Shown here piece after piece: positions 39,751 to 50,734 of a DNA stretch of 62,580 nt; within the stretch, counting starts at the first letter, position 1; each line of letters begins with the position of its first letter. The notes under the pieces were generated by a model. It saw only the letters and a program-made list of their open reading frames with translations, searched no databases and was not told the origin of the DNA. Where the stretch lies: the NCBI GenBank assembly GCA_013822245.1, contig PNKE01000038.1:1-62580 (forward strand). Reading direction: 5' to 3'. The position numbers and the translations under genes are program-made. Source of the stretch: Candidatus Solibacter sp. (GTDB lineage Bacteria > Acidobacteriota > Terriglobia > Bryobacterales > Bryobacteraceae).

Positions 39751-42234
39751 TTACAATGCCCTCACTGCCTCTTCAATTCGTTTGGCGAGGGCGGCGAAGT
39801 CGTCGCCTTCCAGATGCAGGGGCTTGCCGATGGTCACGTCGACAAAGGCCGGGCGGGCCATGCGCCACGTCGGGTGGAGCACGCGGTTGGAGCCGCGGAT
39901 GCGCAGGGGCACGACGGGCACTTTGAGCTTCGACGCCATCATGGCGGCGCCGGCCTGGAAGGGGAGGATGGATTCGTCGTAGCTGTGCTTGCCTTCGGGG
40001 AAGATGAGCGGGCACCAGCCGTCCTCGACGATCTGGCCGATGTAGCGAAGGGTTTGGCGCGTGCCGGCTTCACGCTGCGGGATGGGGACGGCGTTGAAGG
40101 CCAGCGCCGAGAGCAGGAAGTTGAGCCGCGAGGTGAAGACGTTGTACCAGGGGTGTTTCGAGGGGTGGAAGTGGGCGTCGAAAAACTCCTTGCGCATGGC
40201 CGGGGCCAGCTTCCTGCGCCACTTCCATGGCAAGGCGATGAACACGACCGGCCCATCGAAGTAGCCCTGATGGTTGCTGCAGAAGATGACGGGGCCGTCG
40301 AGGCCGGCGAGGTTTTCCCTGCCCTTCACACGGACCCAGGCGAAGATGCGGGCGAGGTTGAGGATCCAGAGATTGAGGTTGATGACGCGGGTCCAGTCGG
40401 CCCACTTCGAGCGGTTCCAGGTGGGGAATTCGAAAGGCTCGGCGGGCGCGGCGGCGGGCGGGCGTTTGGCCAGCGCATCGAGGTCGGCGACGGTCCTGGC
40501 GCCGGCGAAGATGGATTCGTCGACGGGGGCGCCGAGTTTCTGTTCAAGGGCGACAAGAAGTTCGACGCGGTCGAGCGAGGAGAGGCCGAGGTCGTCGAGC
40601 GAGGTGGAGCCGTCGACGGCGCGGCCGGCGCTCCACTTGCCGAGCAGGCCGGCGACGCCCAAGTCGAGGCGGGCGGCGGGAGCGGGTTTGACGCCGCTGA
40701 TGCGGTCGCGGATTTCGCGGCGCTTCAATTTGCGCGTGCCTTCGGTGCGGGGCAGTTCATCGCCTGCCCAGACCGTGTAGCCGCGGATTTTCTGATGCTC
40801 TTCGAGCTTCGAATTCGCCTCGCGGGCGACGGCTTCGGCGGCGGCGTTTTCGTCCAGCAGCAGTACGGCGTGGACCAGTTCGCCGGCGTCGGATTTCATG
40901 CCGACGGCGGCGGAGTCCTTGACGCCCGCGATGGCGTTCACCACGCGTTCAACGTCTTCGGGGAAGACGTTGCGGCCGTCGGCCAGAACGATCATTTCCT
41001 TTTTGCGGCCTTTGATGAGCAGGCGGCCGGTGTCGTCGAGTTCGCCGATGTCGCCGGTATGGAACCAGCCGTCCTCGAAGGCTTCCTGGGTGGCTTCGGC
41101 GTTGTTGAAGTAGCCGCTGGTGACGTTGCCGCCGCGGACCAGGACTTCGCCGTCCTCAGCGATGCGGATCTCGACGCCATGGATGGGCTTGCCCACGGTG
41201 CCTTTGCGCGCGTGGAAGGGATGGTTCAAGGTGACGATGGGCGCGGCTTCGGTGAGCCCGTAGCCCTGGATCACAACCCAGCCGAGGTTACCGAAGAAGC
41301 TTTCAATGGCCGGGTCTAGCGCCGCGCCGCCGACGATGAACGACCAGAACTTCATGCCGAACATGCCGTGGGCGCGGCGGTAGCGCCACCAGCGCCACCA
41401 GAACTTTTCGCCGGCCGGGGCGCATTCGGCCGTTTCGGGCGCGGCGCCAACGAGGTATTCCTTGAGGACTTCGAGGATCTTCGGCACCGAGACCAGCACC
41501 GAGATGCGGCGCGATTTGATCTGGCGGATGATCTCGACGGGCGCCTGGCTGCGCTGGAAGACGACCGTCCCGGCCAGCATCGGCGGGATGAACATGGCCA
41601 TCGCCTGGCCGAACATGTGGCTGAGCGGCAGCAGATTCAGGAAACGGATGGGCGAGAAGGGGCGGGAGTATTTGCGGTACTTCATCACCTCGCCTTCGAC
41701 CGGAATGATATTGGCGAGAATGTTCCGGTGGGTGATGACGACGCCTTTGGGCTCGGCGGTGGCGCCGGAGGTGAACAGGATCTGTACGGTGTCGCCGGCG
41801 GCGGCTTGAACCTGGGTGAACGGCGCGGCGGCGTTCTTGAAGTCCATTTCGGCGAGGCGCCAGACGGGCGCGCCGGACCAGCCAGCGGGCAGGGCGACCT
41901 CCTCGCCGCAAAGGACGAGTTTGGCTTCGGTGATGCGGGCGACGCGCTCGAGGAATTCGATCGAGTGGCGCTCGTCGATGGGCGCGACGGCCACGCCTTT
42001 GAGCAGACAGCCCCAGAACGCCGCCACCCATTCGGGCCGGTTTTCGGACCACAGGACGATGCGGTCGCCCTTGCCCAGCCCCGAGTGTTCGAGGCGCGCG
42101 GCGAAGTTACGGGCGGCGCGTGCGACGTCCTGATAGGAGTAGGATCGCGGGCGGTAGCCGTCGTCGTAGATGAGATACTCGCCCTTGAGCGATTCGACGG
42201 TTTCGAAGAATCCGATCAGTGTGTCGCGCTTCAT
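39751..42234 (-). CDS. Fused acyl-AMP ligase, acyl carrier protein and acyltransferase
   Basis: An 827-aa three-domain protein. Residues 1-500 form an AMP-forming ligase (ILFTSGATAEPKGVVITHRN, YGLTEAAPIV, WFHTGDIGELDDTGRLLIKG, K in GTRKLKRRE). Residues about 530-595 form an ACP with the phosphopantetheine serine in LGLSSLDRVELL. Residues 625-827 form a PlsC-like acyltransferase with NHQGYFD (HX4D) and FPEGKHS. It could activate a fatty acid, hold it on ACP and transfer it to a lysophospholipid. E. coli Aas has the acyltransferase first and no ACP. A membrane-surface location is likely. Confidence 0.88.
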   Translation of the reverse strand: MKRDTLIGFFETVESLKGEYLIYDDGYRPRSYSYQDVARAARNFAARLEHSGLGKGDRIVLWSENRPEWVAAFWGCLLKGVAVAPIDERHSIEFLERVARITEAKLVLCGEEVALPAGWSGAPVWRLAEMDFKNAAAPFTQVQAAAGDTVQILFTSGATAEPKGVVITHRNILANIIPVEGEVMKYRKYSRPFSPIRFLNLLPLSHMFGQAMAMFIPPMLAGTVVFQRSQAPVEIIRQIKSRRISVLVSVPKILEVLKEYLVGAAPETAECAPAGEKFWWRWWRYRRAHGMFGMKFWSFIVGGAALDPAIESFFGNLGWVVIQGYGLTEAAPIVTLNHPFHARKGTVGKPIHGVEIRIAEDGEVLVRGGNVTSGYFNNAEATQEAFEDGWFHTGDIGELDDTGRLLIKGRKKEMIVLADGRNVFPEDVERVVNAIAGVKDSAAVGMKSDAGELVHAVLLLDENAAAEAVAREANSKLEEHQKIRGYTVWAGDELPRTEGTRKLKRREIRDRISGVKPAPAARLDLGVAGLLGKWSAGRAVDGSTSLDDLGLSSLDRVELLVALEQKLGAPVDESIFAGARTVADLDALAKRPPAAAPAEPFEFPTWNRSKWADWTRVINLNLWILNLARIFAWVRVKGRENLAGLDGPVIFCSNHQGYFDGPVVFIALPWKWRRKLAPAMRKEFFDAHFHPSKHPWYNVFTSRLNFLLSALAFNAVPIPQREAGTRQTLRYIGQIVEDGWCPLIFPEGKHSYDESILPFQAGAAMMASKLKVPVVPLRIRGSNRVLHPTWRMARPAFVDVTIGKPLHLEGDDFAALAKRIEEAVRAL

Positions 42235-42256
42235 GATGGACTTCCCTTTGGGCGCG

Positions 42257-42853
42257 CTACTGGATGGTGGAGGCGCCCTCCGCGCCCATGTCGCCGGGCG
42301 TGACGTTGCGGTTGATGTGGTTGTCGAGGTTGATGACGTAGGTTTCTGGGGCGTCGATCAGCACCGGCGAATGGGTGGCGCAGATGATGCGGAACTTTTT
42401 CTGATCGGCGAGTTCCATCATCATCTTCAGGATGCGCCGCTGGTTGGAGACCGACAAGGCCATTTCGGGTTCGTCGAGCAGCAGCAGTGTGCCTTCGGGC
42501 AGCGACGGGAAGGTCTGCTGGAACATGGATAGCATCACCTGGCCGTGGCTGGCCATCTGGACGAACTCCTGCATCAGCGGGTTGCCGGCGAACAGTTCCG
42601 GGTGCATGCGCGGGTTGTGCTGCTCGGCGTCGAACAGGAAGACCTTGGGCAGCGAGGGCTTCTTGTCCACCTTGTAGACGAAGCCGTCCATCTCGTCGCC
42701 CTTCATGGCGTGGTAGATGGACCACAGCAGCGTGGACTTGCCTGACCCGTTCTCGCCGGCGAGCAGGATGAGCGGGTGAGACAGGTCCACCAGCATCGGC
42801 ATGTGGAAGTTCAGGTTGACGAAAATCGGGTGCGACAGAATCTTCAGAATCAT
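42257..42853 (-). CDS. ABC/SMC-like ATPase, small
   Basis: A 198-aa ATPase. Walker A is GENGSGKST near residue 35, Walker B LLLLDEPE near 124, and the switch histidine follows in CATHSP. The ABC signature LSGGQ is not recognisable; the equivalent site reads ALSVSN. Length and the Q/D-loop content fit stand-alone AAA-type ABC-like ATPases rather than transporters. Its stop lies 22 bases before the start of the ligase-ACP-acyltransferase gene, so it may join that operon. The partner is unknown. Confidence 0.7.
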   Translation of the reverse strand: MILKILSHPIFVNLNFHMPMLVDLSHPLILLAGENGSGKSTLLWSIYHAMKGDEMDGFVYKVDKKPSLPKVFLFDAEQHNPRMHPELFAGNPLMQEFVQMASHGQVMLSMFQQTFPSLPEGTLLLLDEPEMALSVSNQRRILKMMMELADQKKFRIICATHSPVLIDAPETYVINLDNHINRNVTPGDMGAEGASTIQ

Positions 42854-42916
42854 GGCTTGTTGTACTGGAGACTTTCAGGATAACAAGCCGCACCCCGGCT
42901 GCCCTGCCGGCCGGCT

Positions 42917-43549
42917 CTATCCGCGAGTCAGCTTGAAGTTGCGGAAACTGCCGGTGTTGAAGAACGAGCCGAGGCCGATGCGGCCCGCGCCGAGGCTGAG
43001 ATCGACGGCCTTGATCGACGGGCTGGTCACGCCATCCACCCAGGATTCGAGCAGGCCGCGCGAGGCGTCGTAGGTCATCTTCACTTTGTGCCAGCCGTCA
43101 GTGGGCAGCGTTGCCGGGCCGGGCTTGGGGCTGATGCGGACGCGGTCGCCGCCGTAGCAGTGGAAGACGCCGTTGTGGACCTCGACCTTGGACGCCGTGT
43201 CGTCGGACAGGTGCAGGTAGTTGAAATAGCCGTCGCGCTCCCAGGCGTAGACGATGATGAGTGAACCCCTCGGCGCGAGGCGCTTCACCTCGACATCGAG
43301 CGTGAACCTGCCGATGGGTTCGGTCTCGGCGAGGGCGAACTGCGCCGGGCGGCGGGGGTCTTTCTGCTGGGGCTTGGCGGTGACCAGATGCAGCACTTCG
43401 CTTGCGCCCGCGCCTTCCACTTCCCAGTCCCCGGCCGCCATCACTTGCCAGTCGAGGCCAAAGGCGCGGATCTTCGCGGCGAGTGGAGGCGTGGGCGCGG
43501 ACATGGCGGCGGCAGCCACGGGAAGAGTCAAGAAACTGCGTCGTTCCAT
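42917..43549 (-). CDS. DUF1080-like (3-keto-disaccharide hydrolase) exported protein
   Basis: A 210-aa protein beginning RRSFLTLPVAAAAMSA, an RR-type leader, with the ATG at 43549. The rest is a concanavalin-like beta sandwich: FTLDVEVKRLAPRGSLIIVY, YFNYLHLSDD, GWHKVKMTYDASRGLLESWV and LGSFFNTGSFRNFKLTRG. DUF1080 domains bind or cleave 3-keto-disaccharides, often in secreted enzymes of this phylum. I place it in the superfamily rather than in a precise activity. The upstream in-frame extension belongs to a transposase remnant, not to this gene. Confidence 0.7.
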   Translation of the reverse strand: MERRSFLTLPVAAAAMSAPTPPLAAKIRAFGLDWQVMAAGDWEVEGAGASEVLHLVTAKPQQKDPRRPAQFALAETEPIGRFTLDVEVKRLAPRGSLIIVYAWERDGYFNYLHLSDDTASKVEVHNGVFHCYGGDRVRISPKPGPATLPTDGWHKVKMTYDASRGLLESWVDGVTSPSIKAVDLSLGAGRIGLGSFFNTGSFRNFKLTRG

Positions 43550-43604
43550 GCCGATTATCTTACTCGCTGGTGTTCTGACATTTAATTGGGTTATTGTTGC
43601 GGCG

Positions 43605-43735
43605 TTCAGGGCTTCCTTGGCGCGGGCGATCCGCCGAAGGATCTCTTCCCCGGCTGCTCGCCACACATACCGCTTGGGGTTTCGATCTCTCGCGGCAAGG
43701 TACTCTTCGATGGCAGCCGCCAATTCCCGCATTGC
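43605..43735 (-). pseudogene. IS630-type transposase C-terminal remnant
   Basis: In frame with the DUF1080-like gene but upstream of its start is MRELAAAIEEYLAARDRNPK then YVWRAAGEEILRRIARAKEAL, the characteristic end of IS630-family transposases (E..Y......P..F.W.A....I...). The DDE core is absent. Debris between a metabolic gene and tRNA-Gly. Confidence 0.6.
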
Positions 43736-43978
43736 GCGAGTCCGGACTCATGCAACTGGCGCAGCCCGGCGAGACGCTGTAGGACTGGCGGAACGGAATC
43801 GCGCTGGTGTGGCGCTTCACCGGCAACGACAGCATGACCGGAGGCTTCCGCGCAGACATGCCTACGGGTGGCGGAACTTGAACAACTATGGAATGCGGGC
43901 GAAGGTCTTATGCGCTTAACGCGTTCTGGAGGCCGGGGTGTCCCCGGTTTTGGGCTTAGAGCCGCGAGGCGTCCGGAA

Positions 43979-44054
<76 letters not shown>

Positions 44055-44397
44055 TCGCTGGACTGCTTTCATTGTCCAACGGAGGCGCCGGTTCTGTCAA
44101 TCAGGTCAAAGCGTTGCGCTCGGCGGCAAACAAAAAGGGCCGGAAATGGGACGATTTCCACAACCTCGTCAAGCGTCGTAGTTGCTTTATTATGTGGAGG
44201 TTACGATTGTGTGAAAGAGGCTCTTCCACAGGGTGTGGAGTATGTTATTCTGTGGGGCGTCGCCACCCCGGAGGAAACGCGAGGCAAAGTGATGCCGAGG
44301 CGAAGATGGGGGTGGAGAGCAGCACGACAGAGGGGAAAAGCAAAAACCGCGAGGTTGTGAAAATCGTGTGGAAAAAGCACGGGGAAGTTGTGTACTG
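44055..44397. promoter_or_regulatory. dnaA upstream region with imperfect DnaA boxes
   Basis: No gene is seen. TCTTCCACA (44222-44230) and, on the other strand, TACTCCACA (44234-44242) each match TTATCCACA at seven of nine positions, and TTATTCTGTGGG follows at 44245. They suggest DnaA autoregulation of its own gene. I see no clean -35/-10 pair; TACGAT at 44202-44207 is a possible -10. Confidence 0.4.
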
Positions 44398-45711
44398 ATG
44401 CTGGAAAAGAATGCATGGGAAACGATTAAGGAGCAGTTGGGGGCGACTCTGACGTCGGAGGCGTATGAGAACTGGGTGGCGAGGACGTCGTATGGGGGTG
44501 AGAGTGGGGAGAGGCTGAGGGTGAAGGTGCCGGATGAGGTGACCAAGAGCTGGCTGGAGAGCGAGTATGCGGCGAAGGTGAAGACGGCGATCCGGGAATT
44601 GAGGCTGCCGGTGGCGGAGGTTCACTATGAACTGGACTCGGCGCCGGCGGCAGTGCGGCCGCGGGATGGTGAAGCGGCGTATTTTCATCCGGTGCGGAAG
44701 CAGTTGAACCGCAAGTTCGGGTTTGACTCGTTCGTGGTGGGGTCGTGCAACCAGTTTGCGCATGCGGCGGCGATGGCGGTGGCGGCGAGACCGTCGGAGA
44801 GCTATAACCCGCTGTTCATTTACGGCGGCAGCGGGATGGGCAAGAGCCACCTGTTACATGCCATTGGATTGCAGTTGATTCAGGAGCGGCCTTGGATGAA
44901 GGTGGTATTCACGACGGGCGAACGGTTCATGAACGAGATGATCCACTGTATCCGGACGGACCGGATGCCGTCGTTCCATGAGAACTACCGGACGGCGGAC
45001 GCGCTGCTGATCGACGACATCCATTCACTGGCCGGGAAGGAACGGACGCAGGAAGAGTTTTTCCATACGTTCAATGAGTTGCATGACCGGCAGAGGCAGA
45101 TCATTCTGACGTCGGATTCCTTGCCCAAGAATACGCCGGGGCTGGTGGAGAGGTTGAGGTCGAGGTTCGAGTGGGGGCTGATGGTGGATGTACAGCCGCC
45201 GGACCTGGAGACGAAGATGGCGATCCTGGATAAGAAGGCGGAGCAGGAAGGGATCCAACTGCCCGAGGATGTGAGAATCTTCATTGCGACGAAGACGAAG
45301 TCGAGCGTGAGGGAGTTGGAAGGGGCGCTGATCAAGTTGATCGCGTATTCGTCGGTGACCGGATCGTCGATCAATATGGCGATGGCGCAGCAGTTATTGA
45401 GGCCCATGCTGCCGGCGCATGAGAAGCGGGTGACGATTGAGGCGATCATCAGGGCTGTGGCGGAGCGCTACTGCCTGCAGCCGGCGCAGTTGAAGCAGAA
45501 GACGAACGCGCATGAGATTTCGAGGCCGCGGCAGGTGGCGATGTATCTGGCCAAGGAGTTGACGCCGGCGTCGCTGCCGGAGATCGGCAGGGCGTTCGGG
45601 GGCAAGCATCATACGACGGTGCTGCACTCGGTGCGGAAGGTGGAGGAGATGCGCCAGGGCGACCCGGATCTCCACAGGCTGATTCACAGTCTAATCGATT
45701 CATTCAATTGA
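44398..45711 (+). CDS. dnaA: Chromosomal replication initiator DnaA
   Basis: A 437-aa initiator. Domain I is the helical N-terminus (WETIKEQLGATLTSEAYENW), domain II is short, domain III is AAA+ with Walker A GGSGMGKSHLLHA and LLIDDIHSLAGK, and domain IV ends with the DnaA-box-reading signature GGKHHTTVLHS. Start at ATG 44398; the longer frame adds ten residues with no homology. dnaN follows after 269 bases carrying a DnaA box. Confidence 0.97.
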   Translation: MLEKNAWETIKEQLGATLTSEAYENWVARTSYGGESGERLRVKVPDEVTKSWLESEYAAKVKTAIRELRLPVAEVHYELDSAPAAVRPRDGEAAYFHPVRKQLNRKFGFDSFVVGSCNQFAHAAAMAVAARPSESYNPLFIYGGSGMGKSHLLHAIGLQLIQERPWMKVVFTTGERFMNEMIHCIRTDRMPSFHENYRTADALLIDDIHSLAGKERTQEEFFHTFNELHDRQRQIILTSDSLPKNTPGLVERLRSRFEWGLMVDVQPPDLETKMAILDKKAEQEGIQLPEDVRIFIATKTKSSVRELEGALIKLIAYSSVTGSSINMAMAQQLLRPMLPAHEKRVTIEAIIRAVAERYCLQPAQLKQKTNAHEISRPRQVAMYLAKELTPASLPEIGRAFGGKHHTTVLHSVRKVEEMRQGDPDLHRLIHSLIDSFN

Positions 45712-45721
45712 AGATATTTCG

Positions 45722-45730
45722 TTATCCACA
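45722..45730 (+). promoter_or_regulatory. DnaA box, perfect consensus
   Basis: TTATCCACA matches the high-affinity DnaA site exactly, eleven bases after the dnaA stop. Confidence 0.85.
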
Positions 45731-45824
45731 GCCCGGGGGCGGAACGGAGCTGTGGAGGGCTGTGGAAGGTTCGGCGGATGTGGGAGGCAAGGGGTGGGAG
45801 CGGGCGCGGAACGCACAGGGGCGA

Positions 45825-45854
45825 TGGACCCGAAGCGATTGAGTTTTGTATAAT
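45825..45854 (+). promoter_or_regulatory. Promoter for dnaN
   Basis: TGGACC (45825-45830), an 18-base spacer and a perfect TATAAT (45849-45854) precede dnaN by about 126 bases. Confidence 0.5.
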
Positions 45855-45980
45855 TTAGGAAGAAATCAACATTTCCACAGCGCCTACGAATCCTAGTCAT
45901 AGACATGTATGATTGAATCCTGAGACTAGGAGAAGAGAACGGTCCGGAGCCTGAAGCGAAGGGATAAGGGAGCGAGTCAG

Positions 45981-47096
45981 ATGGAGTTCACGGTAAGCAA
46001 AGCCGACCTGGTTCGTGAGTTGAACCTGTCACAGGGCGTGGTGGAGAAGAAAGCCACGATCCCGATTCTGTCGAACATCCTGGTGGAAGCCAGTGAGGAC
46101 CGGCTGACGCTGACAGCGACGGATCTGGAGTTGGGTATCCGGAGCGTGACGCCGGCGAAGGTGAAGACCGGAGGGACGGGGACGATCCCGGCGAAGAGGC
46201 TGCTGGACTATGTGCGGCTGCTGCCGGAAGCCGAGATCAACGTCAAGTTTTCTGACACGCATTGGGCGAGTCTGACATGCGGCCGGTCGAGGTCGCGGAT
46301 CGCGGGGATGTCGAAGGAGACTTATCCGGAACTGCCGGAGATGCCGGAGACGGCGGTTGAGGTGTCACTGAGCGCGCTGACGAGCCTGGTGCAGAAGACA
46401 ATCTTTTCGATCTCGAATGAGGATTCGAGGTTCACGTTGAACGGGGCGCTGCTGCAGGTGGCCGAGGGCGCGATGACGATGGTGGCGACCGACGGGCACC
46501 GGTTGGCGCTGGCGCATCAGAACGGTTGCGCGGGAGAGGCGGCGCCGAGCAAGGCGCTGCTGCCGAAAAAGGCGATGGTGGAGTTGTTGAAGATGGCGGC
46601 CGAGGCGGGCGGCGAGGATGTGAGGATTCAGTACGCCTCGGACGACAACCATCTGTTCTTCCGTGTGGGCGACCGGCTGTTGATGAGCCGCAAGCTGACG
46701 GGGAATTTTCCGGATTACGAGCGGGTGCTGCCGCGGAGCCATGCGCACGTGATCACGCTGAACCGGGAAGAGCTGAGAGCGACAATCGAGCGCGTGGCGC
46801 AGTTCGCCGATGAGCGGACGCGCGCGATCAAGATCCAACTGGCGGACAACGAAGCGAAGATCCATTCATCGCTGAGCGAGACGGGCGAATCGGAAGAGAG
46901 CCTGGGGATCGAGTATGTGGGTCCGACGGTTGAGATTGGATTCAACGCCCAGTACCTGGTGGAGTTTTTGAGGGCAGTGCCTGAATCCGAAGTGGCCTTC
47001 CATTTCAAGGATGGCCAGAGCGCGGGCGAATTGAGGCCCGCGGGCGATGGGCTGGCCTATGAGTACCGCTACGTCGTGATGCCGATGCGCATCTGA
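45981..47096 (+). CDS. dnaN: DNA polymerase III sliding clamp, beta subunit
   Basis: A 371-aa three-domain ring protein giving Pol III processivity. Matches include MEFTVSKADLVRELNLSQ-type start, ATDLELGIR, VATDGHRLALAH and DYERVLPRS, ending in the conserved YVVMPMRI. It lies between dnaA and gyrB with no recF in between. Confidence 0.97.
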   Translation: MEFTVSKADLVRELNLSQGVVEKKATIPILSNILVEASEDRLTLTATDLELGIRSVTPAKVKTGGTGTIPAKRLLDYVRLLPEAEINVKFSDTHWASLTCGRSRSRIAGMSKETYPELPEMPETAVEVSLSALTSLVQKTIFSISNEDSRFTLNGALLQVAEGAMTMVATDGHRLALAHQNGCAGEAAPSKALLPKKAMVELLKMAAEAGGEDVRIQYASDDNHLFFRVGDRLLMSRKLTGNFPDYERVLPRSHAHVITLNREELRATIERVAQFADERTRAIKIQLADNEAKIHSSLSETGESEESLGIEYVGPTVEIGFNAQYLVEFLRAVPESEVAFHFKDGQSAGELRPAGDGLAYEYRYVVMPMRI

Positions 47097-47124
47097 CAAT
47101 CACGGAGACCGGCGGGGCTCATGA

Positions 47125-49572
<2,448 letters not shown>

Positions 49573-49599
49573 GCGTTTCCAGGGGAGCGGGGGCGGGGG

Positions 49600-50730
49600 T
49601 CAGAAGTAAACGCGTTTGACGCGTTGTCCGATGCCGCAGAGGACGCCGTAGCTGATGGTGCCGGCCATGCGGGCGATCTGCTGGGCGTCGAGCGAGACGG
49701 CGCCTTCGCGGCCGAGGAGGGTGACGGCGTCGCCGGGGGCGAGCGGCGGGCAATCAGTGACATCGATGGAGGTGAGGTCCATCGAGATGGCTCCGGCGAT
49801 GGGGGCGAGTTTTCCGCCGGCGATCACCTTGCCCTTGGCTGAGAGGCGGTGGTTCATGCCGTCAGCATAGCCCACGGCGAGGACGGCGATCTTCGACGGG
49901 CGTTCACAGCGGAACATGCCGCCGTAGCCGACCAGCGAGCCTTGGGGCAGTTCCTTGACCTGCAGGATGCGGGCCTTCCAATTGAGAGCCGGGTGGACGT
50001 TGAGCACCGGGGCGGGGGCGTTGCCGCGGGCGGGGCTGACGTAGCCATAGATGGCGTGGCCGGGGCGGACCATGTTGCCCCAGGCGTCGCGGCGGCCGTA
50101 GGCGACGGGGATGGTGGAAGAGAGGTGGCAGCAGCGGGGGGAGATGCCGGCGGCGTTGAGGGCTGCGAGGACACGGGCGTATTCGGCGATCTGGGCGGGG
50201 GTTTGAGGGGACTCGTAGTTGGCGGCGGAGGCGAAGTGGGTCATGAGGCCGTCGAGGCGGGCGTGGGCGCAGGAGTGGATGGTTTCGACGATGCGGGCGG
50301 GGTTGGCGGCGAGGCCGAGGCGGCCCATGCCGGTATCGATCTTGAGGTGATAGGGGAGGGAGCGGCCGATGGCGGCGGCCATGCGGTCGTAGTCGGCGAG
50401 TTGGGAGAGGGAGTGGATGGCGGGGGTGAGGTCGAAGTCGATGAGGGCGGGGCGTTCGAAGGGGAGGAAGTCTCCCATGACGAGGATTTGAGTGGTGAGG
50501 CCGCCCTGGCGCAGGACAACGCCCTCTTCGACGTTGGAGACGGCGAGCCAGCGGGCGCCCTCATTGGCGAGAACGCGGGCGACTTCGACGGCGCCGTGGC
50601 GGTAAGCGTCGGCCTTGACGACGGGCATGACCTCGACGCCGGGTCCGACGGCGTTGCGGATGGCATGGTAGTTTTCGGCGAGCTGGCGGCGAGAGACTTC
50701 CACCCAGCACCGGTAGGTGATTGGAACCAT
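49600..50730 (-). CDS. alr: Alanine racemase
   Basis: A 376-aa fold-type III PLP enzyme making D-alanine for peptidoglycan. The PLP lysine lies in VMPVVKADAYRHG near residue 38, then the GRLGLA substrate region. The catalytic Tyr region VGYGGMFRC and DLTSIDVTD complete the beta-barrel C-terminal domain. I start at ATG 50730 (MVPITYRCW). Convergent with gyrB, 27 bases apart, and four bases downstream of a glycosyltransferase gene on the same strand. Confidence 0.94.
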   Translation of the reverse strand: MVPITYRCWVEVSRRQLAENYHAIRNAVGPGVEVMPVVKADAYRHGAVEVARVLANEGARWLAVSNVEEGVVLRQGGLTTQILVMGDFLPFERPALIDFDLTPAIHSLSQLADYDRMAAAIGRSLPYHLKIDTGMGRLGLAANPARIVETIHSCAHARLDGLMTHFASAANYESPQTPAQIAEYARVLAALNAAGISPRCCHLSSTIPVAYGRRDAWGNMVRPGHAIYGYVSPARGNAPAPVLNVHPALNWKARILQVKELPQGSLVGYGGMFRCERPSKIAVLAVGYADGMNHRLSAKGKVIAGGKLAPIAGAISMDLTSIDVTDCPPLAPGDAVTLLGREGAVSLDAQQIARMAGTISYGVLCGIGQRVKRVYF

Positions 50731-50734
50731 CCTT

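Larger units (their letters stand above)
45712..45980. other. Candidate replication origin between dnaA and dnaN
   Basis: The 269-base gap starts with a perfect DnaA box and continues with inverse CTGTGGA motifs at 45749-45755 and 45759-45765, and ATTTCCACAG at 45871-45880. An A/T-rich stretch 45837-45876 stands out in a GC-rich region and could serve as the unwinding element. Order dnaA-gap-dnaN is a common oriC site. The strand-composition change expected at an origin is not at this place, so this remains a candidate. Confidence 0.5.

Noticed and set aside
43740-43880. Plus-strand fragment with LVWRFTGNDSMTGGFRADM
   Set aside because: Looks protein-like but has a stop nearby, no start context and no recognised family; too short to annotate.
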